A DNA stretch of 50,237 nt, taken from the NCBI GenBank assembly GCA_009885995.1, contig VFJQ01000073.1, forward strand, positions 1 through 50,237, written 5' to 3'. Both the position numbers and the translations under genes were made by a program. Each line of letters opens with the position of its first letter. Positions within the stretch are counted from its first letter, which is position 1. The stretch is from Verrucomicrobiota bacterium (GTDB taxonomy: Bacteria > Verrucomicrobiota > Verrucomicrobiia > Chthoniobacterales > Chthoniobacteraceae). This document shows, in pieces, positions 36,098-46,584 of this stretch. Below the pieces are notes generated by a model, which made no database searches, was not told the DNA's origin, and was given only the letters and a program-made list of their open reading frames with translations.

Positions 36098-38497
36098 TTA
36101 GCGCAAGTTCGCGAAGGGCCCCTGCTGCTCGGTCAGCACGCGGCCGACGAGTCGTGAGAGGTCGTCGAGCTTGAACGGCTTTTGCAAAAACCCCGCGAGC
36201 CGGTGCTCGCCGAAGCGTGCCATGGCCTGCGTTTGCGCGAAGCCGCTCATCAAGATCACTGGCAGATCGGGGCGCAGGCGGCGGAGTTCGCGCAGGGTCT
36301 CGACGCCGTCCATCTGCGGCATCGTCAGGTCGAGCAGCACGAGGTCGAAGGGCCGGCCGTATTGCCGCACGCGTTGCAGCGCGACGACGCCATCTTCTGC
36401 CGCCACGACTTTGCAGCCGAGCATCTCGAGCGCGCGCGTCACGGTGCGGCGCACGGGCGCTTCATCATCGACGGCCAGCACGGTTGCATGGAAGAGCGGG
36501 CGCGCCTCCGCGTCGCCTCCGCTGGCGCCACCGGTTGGGAAGACGCCGATGGCTGGCAGGGCCAGTTGGAAGGACGTGCCCTGTCCGAGACGGGACTCCA
36601 CCTTCAGCGCTCCCCGATGGCTGCGCGCGATGCCGAGCACCGCTGCCAGCCCGAGCCCGCGCCCGGTGAACTTGGTCGTGAAGAACGGCTCGAACATCCG
36701 CGAGGCGACTTCCGGGTTCATCCCGCAGCCGGTGTCGGTGATTTCGAGCATCACGTATTCGCCCTCGAAGATCTCCGGCACGAGTTGCGCGTCGATCAGC
36801 CACGCGGGCTCCGCGCTCACCCGGCTGGTGCGGATGGTGATCGTGCCGTGCCCTTCGCCGAGCGCCTCGCTGGCGTTGGTGACGAGGTTCATCAACACCT
36901 GCCGGAGCTGCGCCGTGTCGCCATGCACCGGCGGGAGTTTCTCGGCGAGGTGCAGTTCGAGCTTCGCCCGTTTGCTCACCGAGGCCTGCATCAGCTCCAG
37001 CGTTTCCATCACCACCGCGCTCAGATCCACGCGGCTCACGATGAAGCGGCCCTGACCGGCGTAGGCGAGCATCTGGGCGCAGAGCTCCGAGGCGCGGTCT
37101 GCCGCCATCTCGATCTCGTCGAGGCTCTTGACGGTCGGTGAATCGGGCGCGAGTTCGAGCTTCGCGAGGCTGGCATTGCCGAGGATCGCAGTGAGCAGAT
37201 TGTTGAAATCGTGCGCGATGCCGCCAGCGAGGATGCCGAGGCTTTCGAGCTTCTGCGTCTCCTGGAGCTTGCGCTCAAAGCGCAGCCGCTCGTCTTCCGA
37301 GCGCAGCCGCTGGCTGATGTTTCGGCAAATCGCCTGCACCCCCACGGCTTCGCCGTCTTGGAATTCGATCCACGAATTCACTTCGAACGGCACCGCCCGC
37401 CCGTCGCGCGTTTTTAGCTCGATGTGGAAGCTCGCGCCCCACGGCGTATCGGTCGGTCGTGTCGGCCGGACGAGTCCGCCCGCGATCTCCGCCTCCGCCG
37501 GGGCCATGATCGAATAGATCGGTCGGCCGATGATTTCCCGCGCCGACCAGCCGAGCAGGCGCTCGCCAGCGGGATTGAAGGCCGTGATAACGCCGTCGAG
37601 ATCGTGGGTGAGGACGACATCGGTCGCGCTCGCAAACAGTTCGTGATAGCGCCGGTCGGCGTCGGAGATGTGCGGCGCGGGCTCGGGTTTCGGTTCTGGC
37701 AGCGGGGCGGGCTGGGCCGGCTTCCGCCGTCGGAGTGCGAACCCGGCGGCTAGAATTGCAAAGCCGCTGAACGCGACACCGCCCGCGATCAAAGCCGAAC
37801 GGTTCCTCACCCACCACGGGGCCGCGGCGATCCGGATGAGACTCGACCGACTGGGCGCAATGATGCGATACGGGCTGCTACTTCCCTTTCGGAGAATGAG
37901 CACGCCGGTGCCTTCGACCACATCGCCCGCGCCGAGGGTCGGCCACTTGCCTGCCGGCTCCGGTCCCTCGAAGATCACCGGCACGACGGAGCCAAATGCA
38001 TCGATCAAGACCTGCCGGCCTTCGGGTTGCGAGGCGTTGGGGCCGGCCACCCGCGTGCGCACTCGCACGAGCCGCGCGTAGGAGTCGGACGAGGGCGTGA
38101 CCCGAGGGTCGAGATCCAGCGGCGCTGGGGTCTTGCCCGCCTCGATCACACGCAGGCTCATGCACAGCAGGTGCGGAGCGGCTCCGGTTCCGGATGGGAT
38201 GCCGCCGACTTCGACCAAATCATTGATCTTCACCTCCGACGCCACATTCGTGCGGCACACGAGCGCTCCGGCCGATGCGTCCTGGAGGAAAAGCATGTCG
38301 GTGCCGAGGAAGGTCGTCACAGTCCCGCGCAGCCGGACACGCTGCTCCGGATCTGCCTTTGCCGCCGAGGCGATGAAATCCTCCACACTCACGAACATCG
38401 ACTGCGCGCTCAGGATTGGCGCGAGTGCGAGCATGACGAGAACCCAAAGGGCGGTCCCGCAGCGAGTGAAACACATGAATTTTCCCCGAATTGCCAT
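36098..38497 (-). CDS. Hybrid sensor histidine kinase with PAS and receiver domains
   Basis: About 799 residues from the ATG at 38497; another ATG at 38476 is possible. Order: signal/membrane segment, periplasmic region with OB-like strand repeats (about 35-240), membrane helix near 255-280, PAS domain (about 305-410), HisKA domain with phospho-acceptor His429 in GGIAHDFNN, ATPase domain with NLVTNASEAL, ITDTGCGMN and GRGLGLAAVLG, then a C-terminal receiver with LLDLTMPQMDG and a FLQKPF lysine motif. Such kinases usually pass phosphate to a separate output regulator; none is adjacent. The ligand of the sensor part is unknown. Confidence 0.93.
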   Translation of the reverse strand: MAIRGKFMCFTRCGTALWVLVMLALAPILSAQSMFVSVEDFIASAAKADPEQRVRLRGTVTTFLGTDMLFLQDASAGALVCRTNVASEVKINDLVEVGGIPSGTGAAPHLLCMSLRVIEAGKTPAPLDLDPRVTPSSDSYARLVRVRTRVAGPNASQPEGRQVLIDAFGSVVPVIFEGPEPAGKWPTLGAGDVVEGTGVLILRKGSSSPYRIIAPSRSSLIRIAAAPWWVRNRSALIAGGVAFSGFAILAAGFALRRRKPAQPAPLPEPKPEPAPHISDADRRYHELFASATDVVLTHDLDGVITAFNPAGERLLGWSAREIIGRPIYSIMAPAEAEIAGGLVRPTRPTDTPWGASFHIELKTRDGRAVPFEVNSWIEFQDGEAVGVQAICRNISQRLRSEDERLRFERKLQETQKLESLGILAGGIAHDFNNLLTAILGNASLAKLELAPDSPTVKSLDEIEMAADRASELCAQMLAYAGQGRFIVSRVDLSAVVMETLELMQASVSKRAKLELHLAEKLPPVHGDTAQLRQVLMNLVTNASEALGEGHGTITIRTSRVSAEPAWLIDAQLVPEIFEGEYVMLEITDTGCGMNPEVASRMFEPFFTTKFTGRGLGLAAVLGIARSHRGALKVESRLGQGTSFQLALPAIGVFPTGGASGGDAEARPLFHATVLAVDDEAPVRRTVTRALEMLGCKVVAAEDGVVALQRVRQYGRPFDLVLLDLTMPQMDGVETLRELRRLRPDLPVILMSGFAQTQAMARFGEHRLAGFLQKPFKLDDLSRLVGRVLTEQQGPFANLR

Positions 38498-38672
38498 ACA
38501 GCGAAGTGGCGAGCGTGGGCAGCAGGCCCGGTGCCGCCAGCCCTGTGGCGCCGGACTTCGCGCCAAATTACCGTATGTCCCCGAGTGGGCGTGCATCCAC
38601 GGGCCAAATCTTACCCGCCGCCTTCTCATCCGTGCTTGCTAAGAACCACGCGCCGTGCCGATTCATCGCCGC

Positions 38673-39950
38673 ATGATCCGCCCCGTCGCCCTTCTCCTCG
38701 CCCTCGCCTTCGCGACGGCGCTGCATGCGGAGATTACGCCCGGCGAGATCCTCATCAGTGAGATGAATTGTGCCGCGTGCCACGACGCGGGGCCGCAGAT
38801 GGTGCGACTGGCTTCCCGGCAGTCGCCGCGGCTCGGAAAGGACGGTGTCCGGCCGACCGCGCAATGGCTGCGCGAGTTCCTCGCCGATCCGCAGAAAGTG
38901 CAGCCGGGGACCTTGATGCCCGACTCGCTGCACGCGCTGCCGCCGGAGCAGAAAGCGGAAGCCGCGGAAGCGCTGACCCATTTCATCCTGAGCCTGCAGC
39001 CCGCGGATTCCGCCACCGGCCGCGGCGCGAGCGCGGGGACGATCGCGGAGGGCGAGCGGCTCTACCACACCATCGGCTGCGCGATGTGCCATGCGCCGGC
39101 AAGCCTCTTGCCGGGGAAGGAGAACGACGCAGCCGCAAAGGAGGAACTCGCGAAGCTCCAGCAGACCTCCGTGCCGCTCGGCGCGGGCATCGCGAAGAAA
39201 TACTCACTGCCGGAGCTGACGCGCTTCCTGCGCGACCCGCTGAAGGCGCGGCCGTCCGGGCGGATGCCGGGGATGAACTTGACCGAGACGGAAGCGGAAG
39301 CGATCGCGATGTATCTCGTGCGCGAGCAGATGGACACGCAGCCGATGCGCCCGCTCGGCGACGCACCGTTCACCGTCGATGCCGCGAAGGCTGCGCGCGG
39401 CGAGCAGGTCTTCGCCGAGATGAACTGCGCCGCCTGCCACGCCGGCACCGATGCGCCGAAGCGCGGGGCGAAGGCGCTCGCGCAACTCGCCGCCCGCCAG
39501 CCGCGCGGATGCCTCGGCACGAAACCCGGGGCGAACGTGCCGAAGTTCGACATCACCGACCGCCAGCGCCAGGTCATCCTCGCCTTGCTCCAGGAGCAGA
39601 CCCCGCTGAACACGCCGCTCGATCCCGAGCACACGATCCGCCGCACGATGACGACGCTGAACTGCTACGCCTGCCACGTGCGCGGCAAGCGCGGCGGCGC
39701 CGACGGGCTGCGGCGCGACTACTTCACCAGCACCGGCGAGGTCGATCTCGGCGACGAAGGCCGCGTGCCGCCCTCGCTCACCGGCATCGGCGCGAAGCTG
39801 CGCCCCGAGTGGGTGAGGCAACTGCTCGCCGAGGGCTCGAAGGTGCGGCCTTACATGGTCACGCGGATGCCGCGTTTCGGCACCGCGAACATCGGGCACC
39901 TGCCCGAGCTTTTCGAGAAAGCGGACGCACACCCCGATGCCAAGCCGTAG
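38673..39950 (+). CDS. Secreted multihaem c-type cytochrome
   Basis: 425 residues with a signal peptide (IRPVALLLALAFATALHAE). Four haem c attachment motifs are visible: CAACH, CAMCH, CAACH and CYACH. Repeats such as LTRFLRDPLKARPSGRMPGM and the later VRPYMVTRMPRFG supply distal Met ligands typical of class I cytochrome domains. The start at 38673 gives the signal peptide at the N-terminus; a GTG at 38655 would be six codons longer. A periplasmic electron carrier or oxidoreductase subunit is likely. It diverges from the histidine kinase across 175 bases. Confidence 0.88.
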   Translation: MIRPVALLLALAFATALHAEITPGEILISEMNCAACHDAGPQMVRLASRQSPRLGKDGVRPTAQWLREFLADPQKVQPGTLMPDSLHALPPEQKAEAAEALTHFILSLQPADSATGRGASAGTIAEGERLYHTIGCAMCHAPASLLPGKENDAAAKEELAKLQQTSVPLGAGIAKKYSLPELTRFLRDPLKARPSGRMPGMNLTETEAEAIAMYLVREQMDTQPMRPLGDAPFTVDAAKAARGEQVFAEMNCAACHAGTDAPKRGAKALAQLAARQPRGCLGTKPGANVPKFDITDRQRQVILALLQEQTPLNTPLDPEHTIRRTMTTLNCYACHVRGKRGGADGLRRDYFTSTGEVDLGDEGRVPPSLTGIGAKLRPEWVRQLLAEGSKVRPYMVTRMPRFGTANIGHLPELFEKADAHPDAKP

Positions 39951-40163
39951 CCCGATGTCTTCGCGCAAGGCGGTTGCGGCGGATGCGAACAAGTGCGGTC
40001 GCAAGCTCATCGGCGTCGGCGGGGAAGCTCTATTTCTGTGCCGCGGTCGCTGCGGCGCTGGCCGCGAGTCCACGAGTGGCGCGCTGCCGCGCTTGCGCTC
40101 GGCGCAGGGCGCCCCATTAGTCCGCGACGCTGCCTGCTACACGCTCATCACCATCCCAAAATC

Positions 40164-40241
40164 ATGATCACCCGACTCACCCAACTCCTCCTGCTCACGT
40201 TCGCGCTCATCGCCGCCGGCTGCACGTCCTGCTGCCACTAG
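40164..40241 (+). CDS. Possible 25-residue lipoprotein
   Basis: A very short frame whose product is a lipoprotein signal (TQLLLLTFALIAAGC with lipobox LIAAGC) followed by only TSCCH. Tiny lipoproteins of this design exist in bacteria, but the ribosome-binding site here is poor. It lies in a 413-base gap between the cytochrome gene and obgE; the rest of that gap (39951-40163 and 40242-40363) shows no further gene that I can support, though 39951-40100 contains a CGGC-like pair that may be remains of a haem site. Confidence 0.35.
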   Translation: MITRLTQLLLLTFALIAAGCTSCCH

Positions 40242-40363
40242 GGGGCACTCGGGAAGTCATCGGGCGTCAGTGAGTCTCGGCGACACGGGCGCGTCCCGGC
40301 GCGGGCGAGGTGGATGCACTTTGCCCTAGACCCTGTGCGCTCCCGCCGCGATGGGTGCGGGCT

Positions 40364-41542
40364 ATGTTTGTCGATCACATCCAAATTCATGCACAGGCCG
40401 GTAAAGGTGGGCGCGGGTGCGTGTCGTTTCTCCGGGAGAAGTTCATTCCGAAGGGGGGGCCGAATGGGGGGAATGGCGGGAAGGGGGCGTCGATCATTTT
40501 CCGGGTGGACCCGAATGTGGATAATCTGACGGACTTCTACTACAACCCGAACCTGCGCGGGAAAAACGGGGAGCATGGGATGGGGAAGAATTGTTATGGG
40601 GTGGCGGCGGAGGATGCGATCTACCGGGTGCCGGTGGGGACGATCGTGTGGCGGGTGCCGATCGCGGAGACGACGGCGATGGGGGATGCGGCGCGGCACG
40701 ATAAGGGGTTCACCGATTTCTCGAAGCTGTCGGACGAGGAGGCGGCGTCGTTTTCGATGCCGAAGAAGCAGAGGATGGAGTTCGATCCGGAGGTGTTCGA
40801 GCTGGTGGCGGACTTGACGGAGCCGGGGACGGATTTTGTGCTGTGCGAGGGGGGGAAGGGCGGGCGGGGGAATACGACGTTCAAGAGCTCGAAGAATCGC
40901 GTGCCGATCGAATACACGGACGGGGACGACGGGGAGGCGGGGACGTTTTATGTCGAGCTGAGGAAGATCGCGGACGCGGGGCTGGTGGGGTATCCGAACG
41001 CGGGGAAATCAACGCTGCTGACGAAGGTGTCGAACGCGCATCCGAAGATCGCGCCGTATCCGTTCACGACGCTGACGCCGCATGTGGGGATCGTGGAGTT
41101 GCCGGGATTCCAGCGAGTGACGGTGGCGGACATCCCGGGGCTGATCGAGGGGGCGCATGCGAATGTGGGGCTGGGACACGATTTCCTGCGGCACATCGTG
41201 CGGTGCAAGCTGCTGCTTTTCGTGCTGGATATGGCGGGGAGTGAGGGGCGGGAGCCGATCGCGGACCTGCAGACGCTGCGCAAGGAGCTGGATCTTCACG
41301 ACCCGACGCTGAGCGAGCGGCCGTGGCTGATCGTGGCGAACAAGATGGATCTGGAGGGGGCGAAGGAGCATCTTAAACATTTCAAGACGCGGTATCGGAA
41401 GGTGGAGATCATCCCGATCAGCGCGGAGAGCGGGGACGGTCTGGAGACGCTGAAGCGGCGGCTGGGAGAGATCGTGTGCGAGGGGAAATTCAAGCCGGAG
41501 CCGGCGCGGAAGAAGCGGGGATCCGCAGATAGCGCAGAGTGA
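40364..41542 (+). CDS. obgE: Obg-family GTPase
   Basis: 392 residues, involved in large-subunit ribosome assembly and stress response. The Gly-rich Obg domain (about 1-200) has GGPNGGNGGKGA and EGGKGGRGNTTF; the G domain has GYPNAGKST (G1, 209-217), DIPGL (G3) and NKMD (G4). An extra segment of about 50 residues (roughly 99-147) interrupts the Obg domain between two normally adjacent strands. The stop codon lies in a dispersed repeat, so the last residues (SADSAE) are encoded by that element. Glycine codons are dominated by GGG, unlike argG or mutS. Confidence 0.95.
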   Translation: MFVDHIQIHAQAGKGGRGCVSFLREKFIPKGGPNGGNGGKGASIIFRVDPNVDNLTDFYYNPNLRGKNGEHGMGKNCYGVAAEDAIYRVPVGTIVWRVPIAETTAMGDAARHDKGFTDFSKLSDEEAASFSMPKKQRMEFDPEVFELVADLTEPGTDFVLCEGGKGGRGNTTFKSSKNRVPIEYTDGDDGEAGTFYVELRKIADAGLVGYPNAGKSTLLTKVSNAHPKIAPYPFTTLTPHVGIVELPGFQRVTVADIPGLIEGAHANVGLGHDFLRHIVRCKLLLFVLDMAGSEGREPIADLQTLRKELDLHDPTLSERPWLIVANKMDLEGAKEHLKHFKTRYRKVEIIPISAESGDGLETLKRRLGEIVCEGKFKPEPARKKRGSADSAE

Positions 41543-41596
41543 CGCAGATTTTCTGCAAGGGGATCTCCCGCTTCCCCTCTGCGGAAATCTGCGGAT
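41521..41596. repeat. Dispersed palindrome overlapping the obgE stop
   Basis: ATCCGCAGAT (41521-41530) faces ATCTGCGGAT (41587-41596) perfectly, with further GCGCAGA and CTCTGCGG pairs inside. The obgE stop TGA (41540-41542) falls within the left half, so the element sets the final residues of the protein. Confidence 0.85.
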
Positions 41597-41608
41597 GAAC
41601 CGCGCGGG

Positions 41609-42046
41609 TTATGGCGTGCGCGCGCGCGGGTCGCGGCCTTCGTCGAGGTCGATGTAGTCGAAGAAGGTCTGGATGTCGTCGCGGTCGGTGAAGCCGCTCT
41701 CGGCTTTGCGCTGGCGGAGGCGGTCGCTGGCTTCGTCGTTCCAGCCGCGCTTGCGCATGAATTCGGTCCAGACGAGCACTTCCTCATCGCTGGGCTGGCG
41801 GCCGCGCTGGAAGGCCCAGGCGAGGATTTCCTCATCGGTGCCGCCGGCGCGGACGCGCTCGACGAGGGCGGGGTAGTCGATGTGGAGGAGCCGGCAGCAC
41901 TGACCATCGAAGCCGAGACCGAGGTTGGGGATGTAGTCGGCGTGGAGCTGGCCGGCGGCGTGGAGGCGGATTTTGTCGAGCATCCGCGCGAAGTAAACGA
42001 GGCCGGTGGTCTTCTGGTGAGGGCTGCGGAGCGTGGGTGTGGTCAT
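41609..42046 (-). CDS. DUF5069 domain protein
   Basis: 145 residues beginning with the pattern RSPHQKTTGLVYFARMLDKIR, which fits the opening of DUF5069 proteins (small, found in Verrucomicrobia and Planctomycetes, function unknown). Later it has GFDGQCCRLLHIDY and an acidic C-terminal half. No catalytic residues can be assigned. It is convergent with obgE and divergent from the response-regulator gene. Confidence 0.65.
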   Translation of the reverse strand: MTTPTLRSPHQKTTGLVYFARMLDKIRLHAAGQLHADYIPNLGLGFDGQCCRLLHIDYPALVERVRAGGTDEEILAWAFQRGRQPSDEEVLVWTEFMRKRGWNDEASDRLRQRKAESGFTDRDDIQTFFDYIDLDEGRDPRARTP

Positions 42047-42140
42047 GGCGGGGGCAGCTTAAGGCGGGGGCAGTTTTTGCCGCAAGGCGCCGCTTGCGTT
42101 CGCTGGGCTTTTCGCGGAGAACGCAGCGCACTGCTTCCCG

Positions 42141-43457
42141 TTGAATACAATATTATTGATCGATGACGATGAGGTCTGCCGTGCGCCCGCCGCTGAATTG
42201 CTGAGGCGTGCGCAGTGGGATGTCTACGAGGCGGGGGATGGGGAGGAGGGGCTGGAGCTGGCGATGAAACACCGGCCGGATGTGATCCTGTGCGACCTGC
42301 TGATGCCGCGGGTGAACGGGTATCAGGTGTGCCGGGCGGTGCGGGAGCGGATCGAGCTGCGGCATACGAAGATTCTGGTGGTGACGGGGCGCGATTATAC
42401 GGCGGATCGCAAGAGCGCGGAGGAGGCGGGCGCGGACGGGTATCTGGTGAAGCCACTGGAGGCGTCCCAACTCATGTCAGCGCTCGACAAACTCATGCCC
42501 GGCCACGCGGGCGCTGCGCCAGTGGTGCCGGCTGCGGCGCCAGCGAAGTCGGAGGGACCGGGGACGCGGGTGAAATTCTGGGGCGTGCGCGGATCGATCC
42601 CGTCGCCGGGGAATGGGACGGTGCATTTTGGCGGTAACACGTCGTGTGTGGAGGTGCGCGTAGGGGAGCAGATCGTGGTGCTCGACGCCGGGAGCGGCAT
42701 CCGCGGTCTGGGCAATGCGCTGGTCGAGGAGTTCCGAGGGAAGCCGATCGAGCTCACGCTGCTGCTCACACATACGCATTGGGATCACATCCAGGGGTTC
42801 CCGTTCTTTGTGCCGGCGTATGATTCGCGGAACCGGATCAATATTTACGGCTACGAGGGCGCGCTGTCCGGGCTGCGCACGGCGCTCGAGGGGCAGATGG
42901 AGAGCCCGTATTTCCCGGTGTCGCTCGATGAGTTGCCGGGGAATCTGCGGATCCATGAATTGCGCGAGATGGAGTTCACCGCGGGTGCGGTGCAGGTCGA
43001 GGCGTGCTTCACGAATCACCCCGGAGTGTGCGTCGCCTACAAGCTGCGGACGAGCGACGGCGTGGTCGTGTATATGCCGGACAACGAGACGAAGCGGGGG
43101 ACTGTGAATGTGGTGAACGGCCAGGTCGTGCCGGACCCGGCGGACGAGAAGCTGAAGGATTTCATCCGTGGGGTGGACGTGCTGATCATGGACAGCCAAT
43201 ACACGGCCGAGGAGTATCAGACGCACTTGAACTGGGGTCACGGCTGCATCGACGACGTGGTGCGCATGGCGATGGAGAACGACGTGAAGCGGCTCTACGC
43301 CTTCCATCACGACCCGGCGCACGACGATCGATTCATCTCCGGGATGCTGATGCATGCGCGGCAGATCGCCGAGCGCGCGGCGAGTCCGCTCGTGATCGAG
43401 GCGGCCCGCGAGGGGCAGGAAATCACGCTGCGCGCCGGAGTCGCAGCAGCGCGCTGA
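42141..43457 (+). CDS. Response regulator fused to a metallo-beta-lactamase fold hydrolase
   Basis: 438 residues. Residues 1-120 form a receiver domain with the acidic pocket at 8-10 (Asp-Asp-Asp), phospho-acceptor Asp52 (CDLLMP) and Lys104. After an Ala/Pro linker (about 121-140), an MBL domain has the zinc-binding HxHxDH motif at 211-216 (HTHWDH) and further metal ligands at FTNHPG and AFHHDPAHDD. The start is a TTG at 42141, because it gives the normal first strand (TILLIDDD). Phosphorylation would control a hydrolase, possibly acting on a nucleotide or phosphodiester; the substrate is unknown. Confidence 0.9.
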   Translation: MNTILLIDDDEVCRAPAAELLRRAQWDVYEAGDGEEGLELAMKHRPDVILCDLLMPRVNGYQVCRAVRERIELRHTKILVVTGRDYTADRKSAEEAGADGYLVKPLEASQLMSALDKLMPGHAGAAPVVPAAAPAKSEGPGTRVKFWGVRGSIPSPGNGTVHFGGNTSCVEVRVGEQIVVLDAGSGIRGLGNALVEEFRGKPIELTLLLTHTHWDHIQGFPFFVPAYDSRNRINIYGYEGALSGLRTALEGQMESPYFPVSLDELPGNLRIHELREMEFTAGAVQVEACFTNHPGVCVAYKLRTSDGVVVYMPDNETKRGTVNVVNGQVVPDPADEKLKDFIRGVDVLIMDSQYTAEEYQTHLNWGHGCIDDVVRMAMENDVKRLYAFHHDPAHDDRFISGMLMHARQIAERAASPLVIEAAREGQEITLRAGVAAAR

Positions 43458-43466
43458 CGCGGCGCG

Positions 43467-43955
43467 TTACGGTTTCGCGAACTCCTGCTTCAGCTTCTCG
43501 ACGAGCGCCTCGAGCTTTGGTCGGCGCAGCTCTTCCACCTGCTTGCGCAACTCTTCCTCGACCTTGCGGCGCTCCTCGAAGTAGCGATCGGCAAACTTCT
43601 TCCTCTGCTCGTCGGAGAGGCTCAGGCCCGATTGCTTCAGCGCGGTCTCCACTTCCTCACGCATCTTTGTCCGGAGGAATTCGCTGCGCTGGAAAATCTC
43701 CATCTTCTTCTCCGGCGGCAGTTCCGCGAACTGCTTGAAGCTTCGCATCCATCTCTCCTTCTCTTCCGGACTCATCTGCTGGAAAGCCTGGCGCGCCTTC
43801 TCCGCATCCGGCCCGCCGAAGAACCCCGGGCGGCGCATGGGCGGTGTTTCAGGCTTCGGCGTCGTCGTGGCGAGCGGGTCGGCGGGCGGACGTTCCTGCG
43901 CGAGCAGCAGCGCCGGGCAGGCGAGGGCGATCAGGGTCGGGAAGAGTCGAGCCAT
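43467..43955 (-). CDS. Secreted helical protein, DUF3106/Spy-like
   Basis: 162 residues with a signal peptide (FPTLIALACPALLLAQ) and then a Pro-rich segment followed by Glu/Lys/Arg-rich helices with the MSPEEKERWMRSFKQFAELP motif, repeated in the style of DUF3106. Such proteins are small periplasmic helical proteins. The start overlaps the end of the upstream gene by 25 bases, so both are in one operon. Confidence 0.65.
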   Translation of the reverse strand: MARLFPTLIALACPALLLAQERPPADPLATTTPKPETPPMRRPGFFGGPDAEKARQAFQQMSPEEKERWMRSFKQFAELPPEKKMEIFQRSEFLRTKMREEVETALKQSGLSLSDEQRKKFADRYFEERRKVEEELRKQVEELRRPKLEALVEKLKQEFAKP

Positions 43956-44299
43956 GCGTTGCTGTCGTCGAGGGCGAGGAGAACGTCGAGATTGCTGACC
44001 AGCGCGAAGTCGCTGCTCTGGATGGCGGCATCGATCGCCGCCGTGTCATGCACAGCCATCGCGCGAGGTGCCGATTGCTTCGGCTGGCCGCTGACCGCGA
44101 CGACGAGCACCACCGCAGCCGCGCCGGCGAATGCCATCCAGTTCCACCCGCGCCGCAGCCATTCGAGAAAGCCCGGCTCCCGTTCCGGTTCGGACATCCG
44201 GACAGCGCGCAGGACATTTTGCACAAACGCGGGGCGCGCCTTGGCCGGGCGGGCGCGCCCGAGCAAGTGCCAGAGGTTGTCGTGTTCGTCGTGATTCAT
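43931..44299 (-). CDS. Small single-pass membrane protein, possible anti-sigma-like
   Basis: 122 residues starting MNHDEHDNLWHLLGRARPAK, with one membrane helix at about 50-68 (WMAFAGAAAVVLVVAVSG). The layout, a short soluble part, one helix, then a periplasmic tail, is like small anti-sigma factors, but no zinc-finger motif is visible. It overlaps the following DUF3106-like gene and begins 66 bases after rpoD. Confidence 0.5.
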   Translation of the reverse strand: MNHDEHDNLWHLLGRARPAKARPAFVQNVLRAVRMSEPEREPGFLEWLRRGWNWMAFAGAAAVVLVVAVSGQPKQSAPRAMAVHDTAAIDAAIQSSDFALVSNLDVLLALDDSNAWLDSSRP

Positions 44300-44365
44300 G
44301 GCTGCGAACGGTGAACCCGCGCACAGCGCAGAAGTTGCAGACAATTCACGAGAGCGGCGGCGTTC

Positions 44366-46459
<2,094 letters not shown>

Positions 46460-46584
46460 ACCCGAGTGGAGTGGGCGCCTCCCCCTCCACCACCGCCGAC
46501 AGGCACAATTGGCGTGGGGAAAAGCCGCGCAACGTTTGCGAGCCGCCATTTCAAAGCAAGCGATTCTTTCGGTAGTTTCCGCAG

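Noticed and set aside
36098..43457. Hybrid kinase and REC-MBL protein as one two-component pair
   Set aside because: They are separated by several unrelated genes and lie on opposite strands, so a partnership is only speculation.
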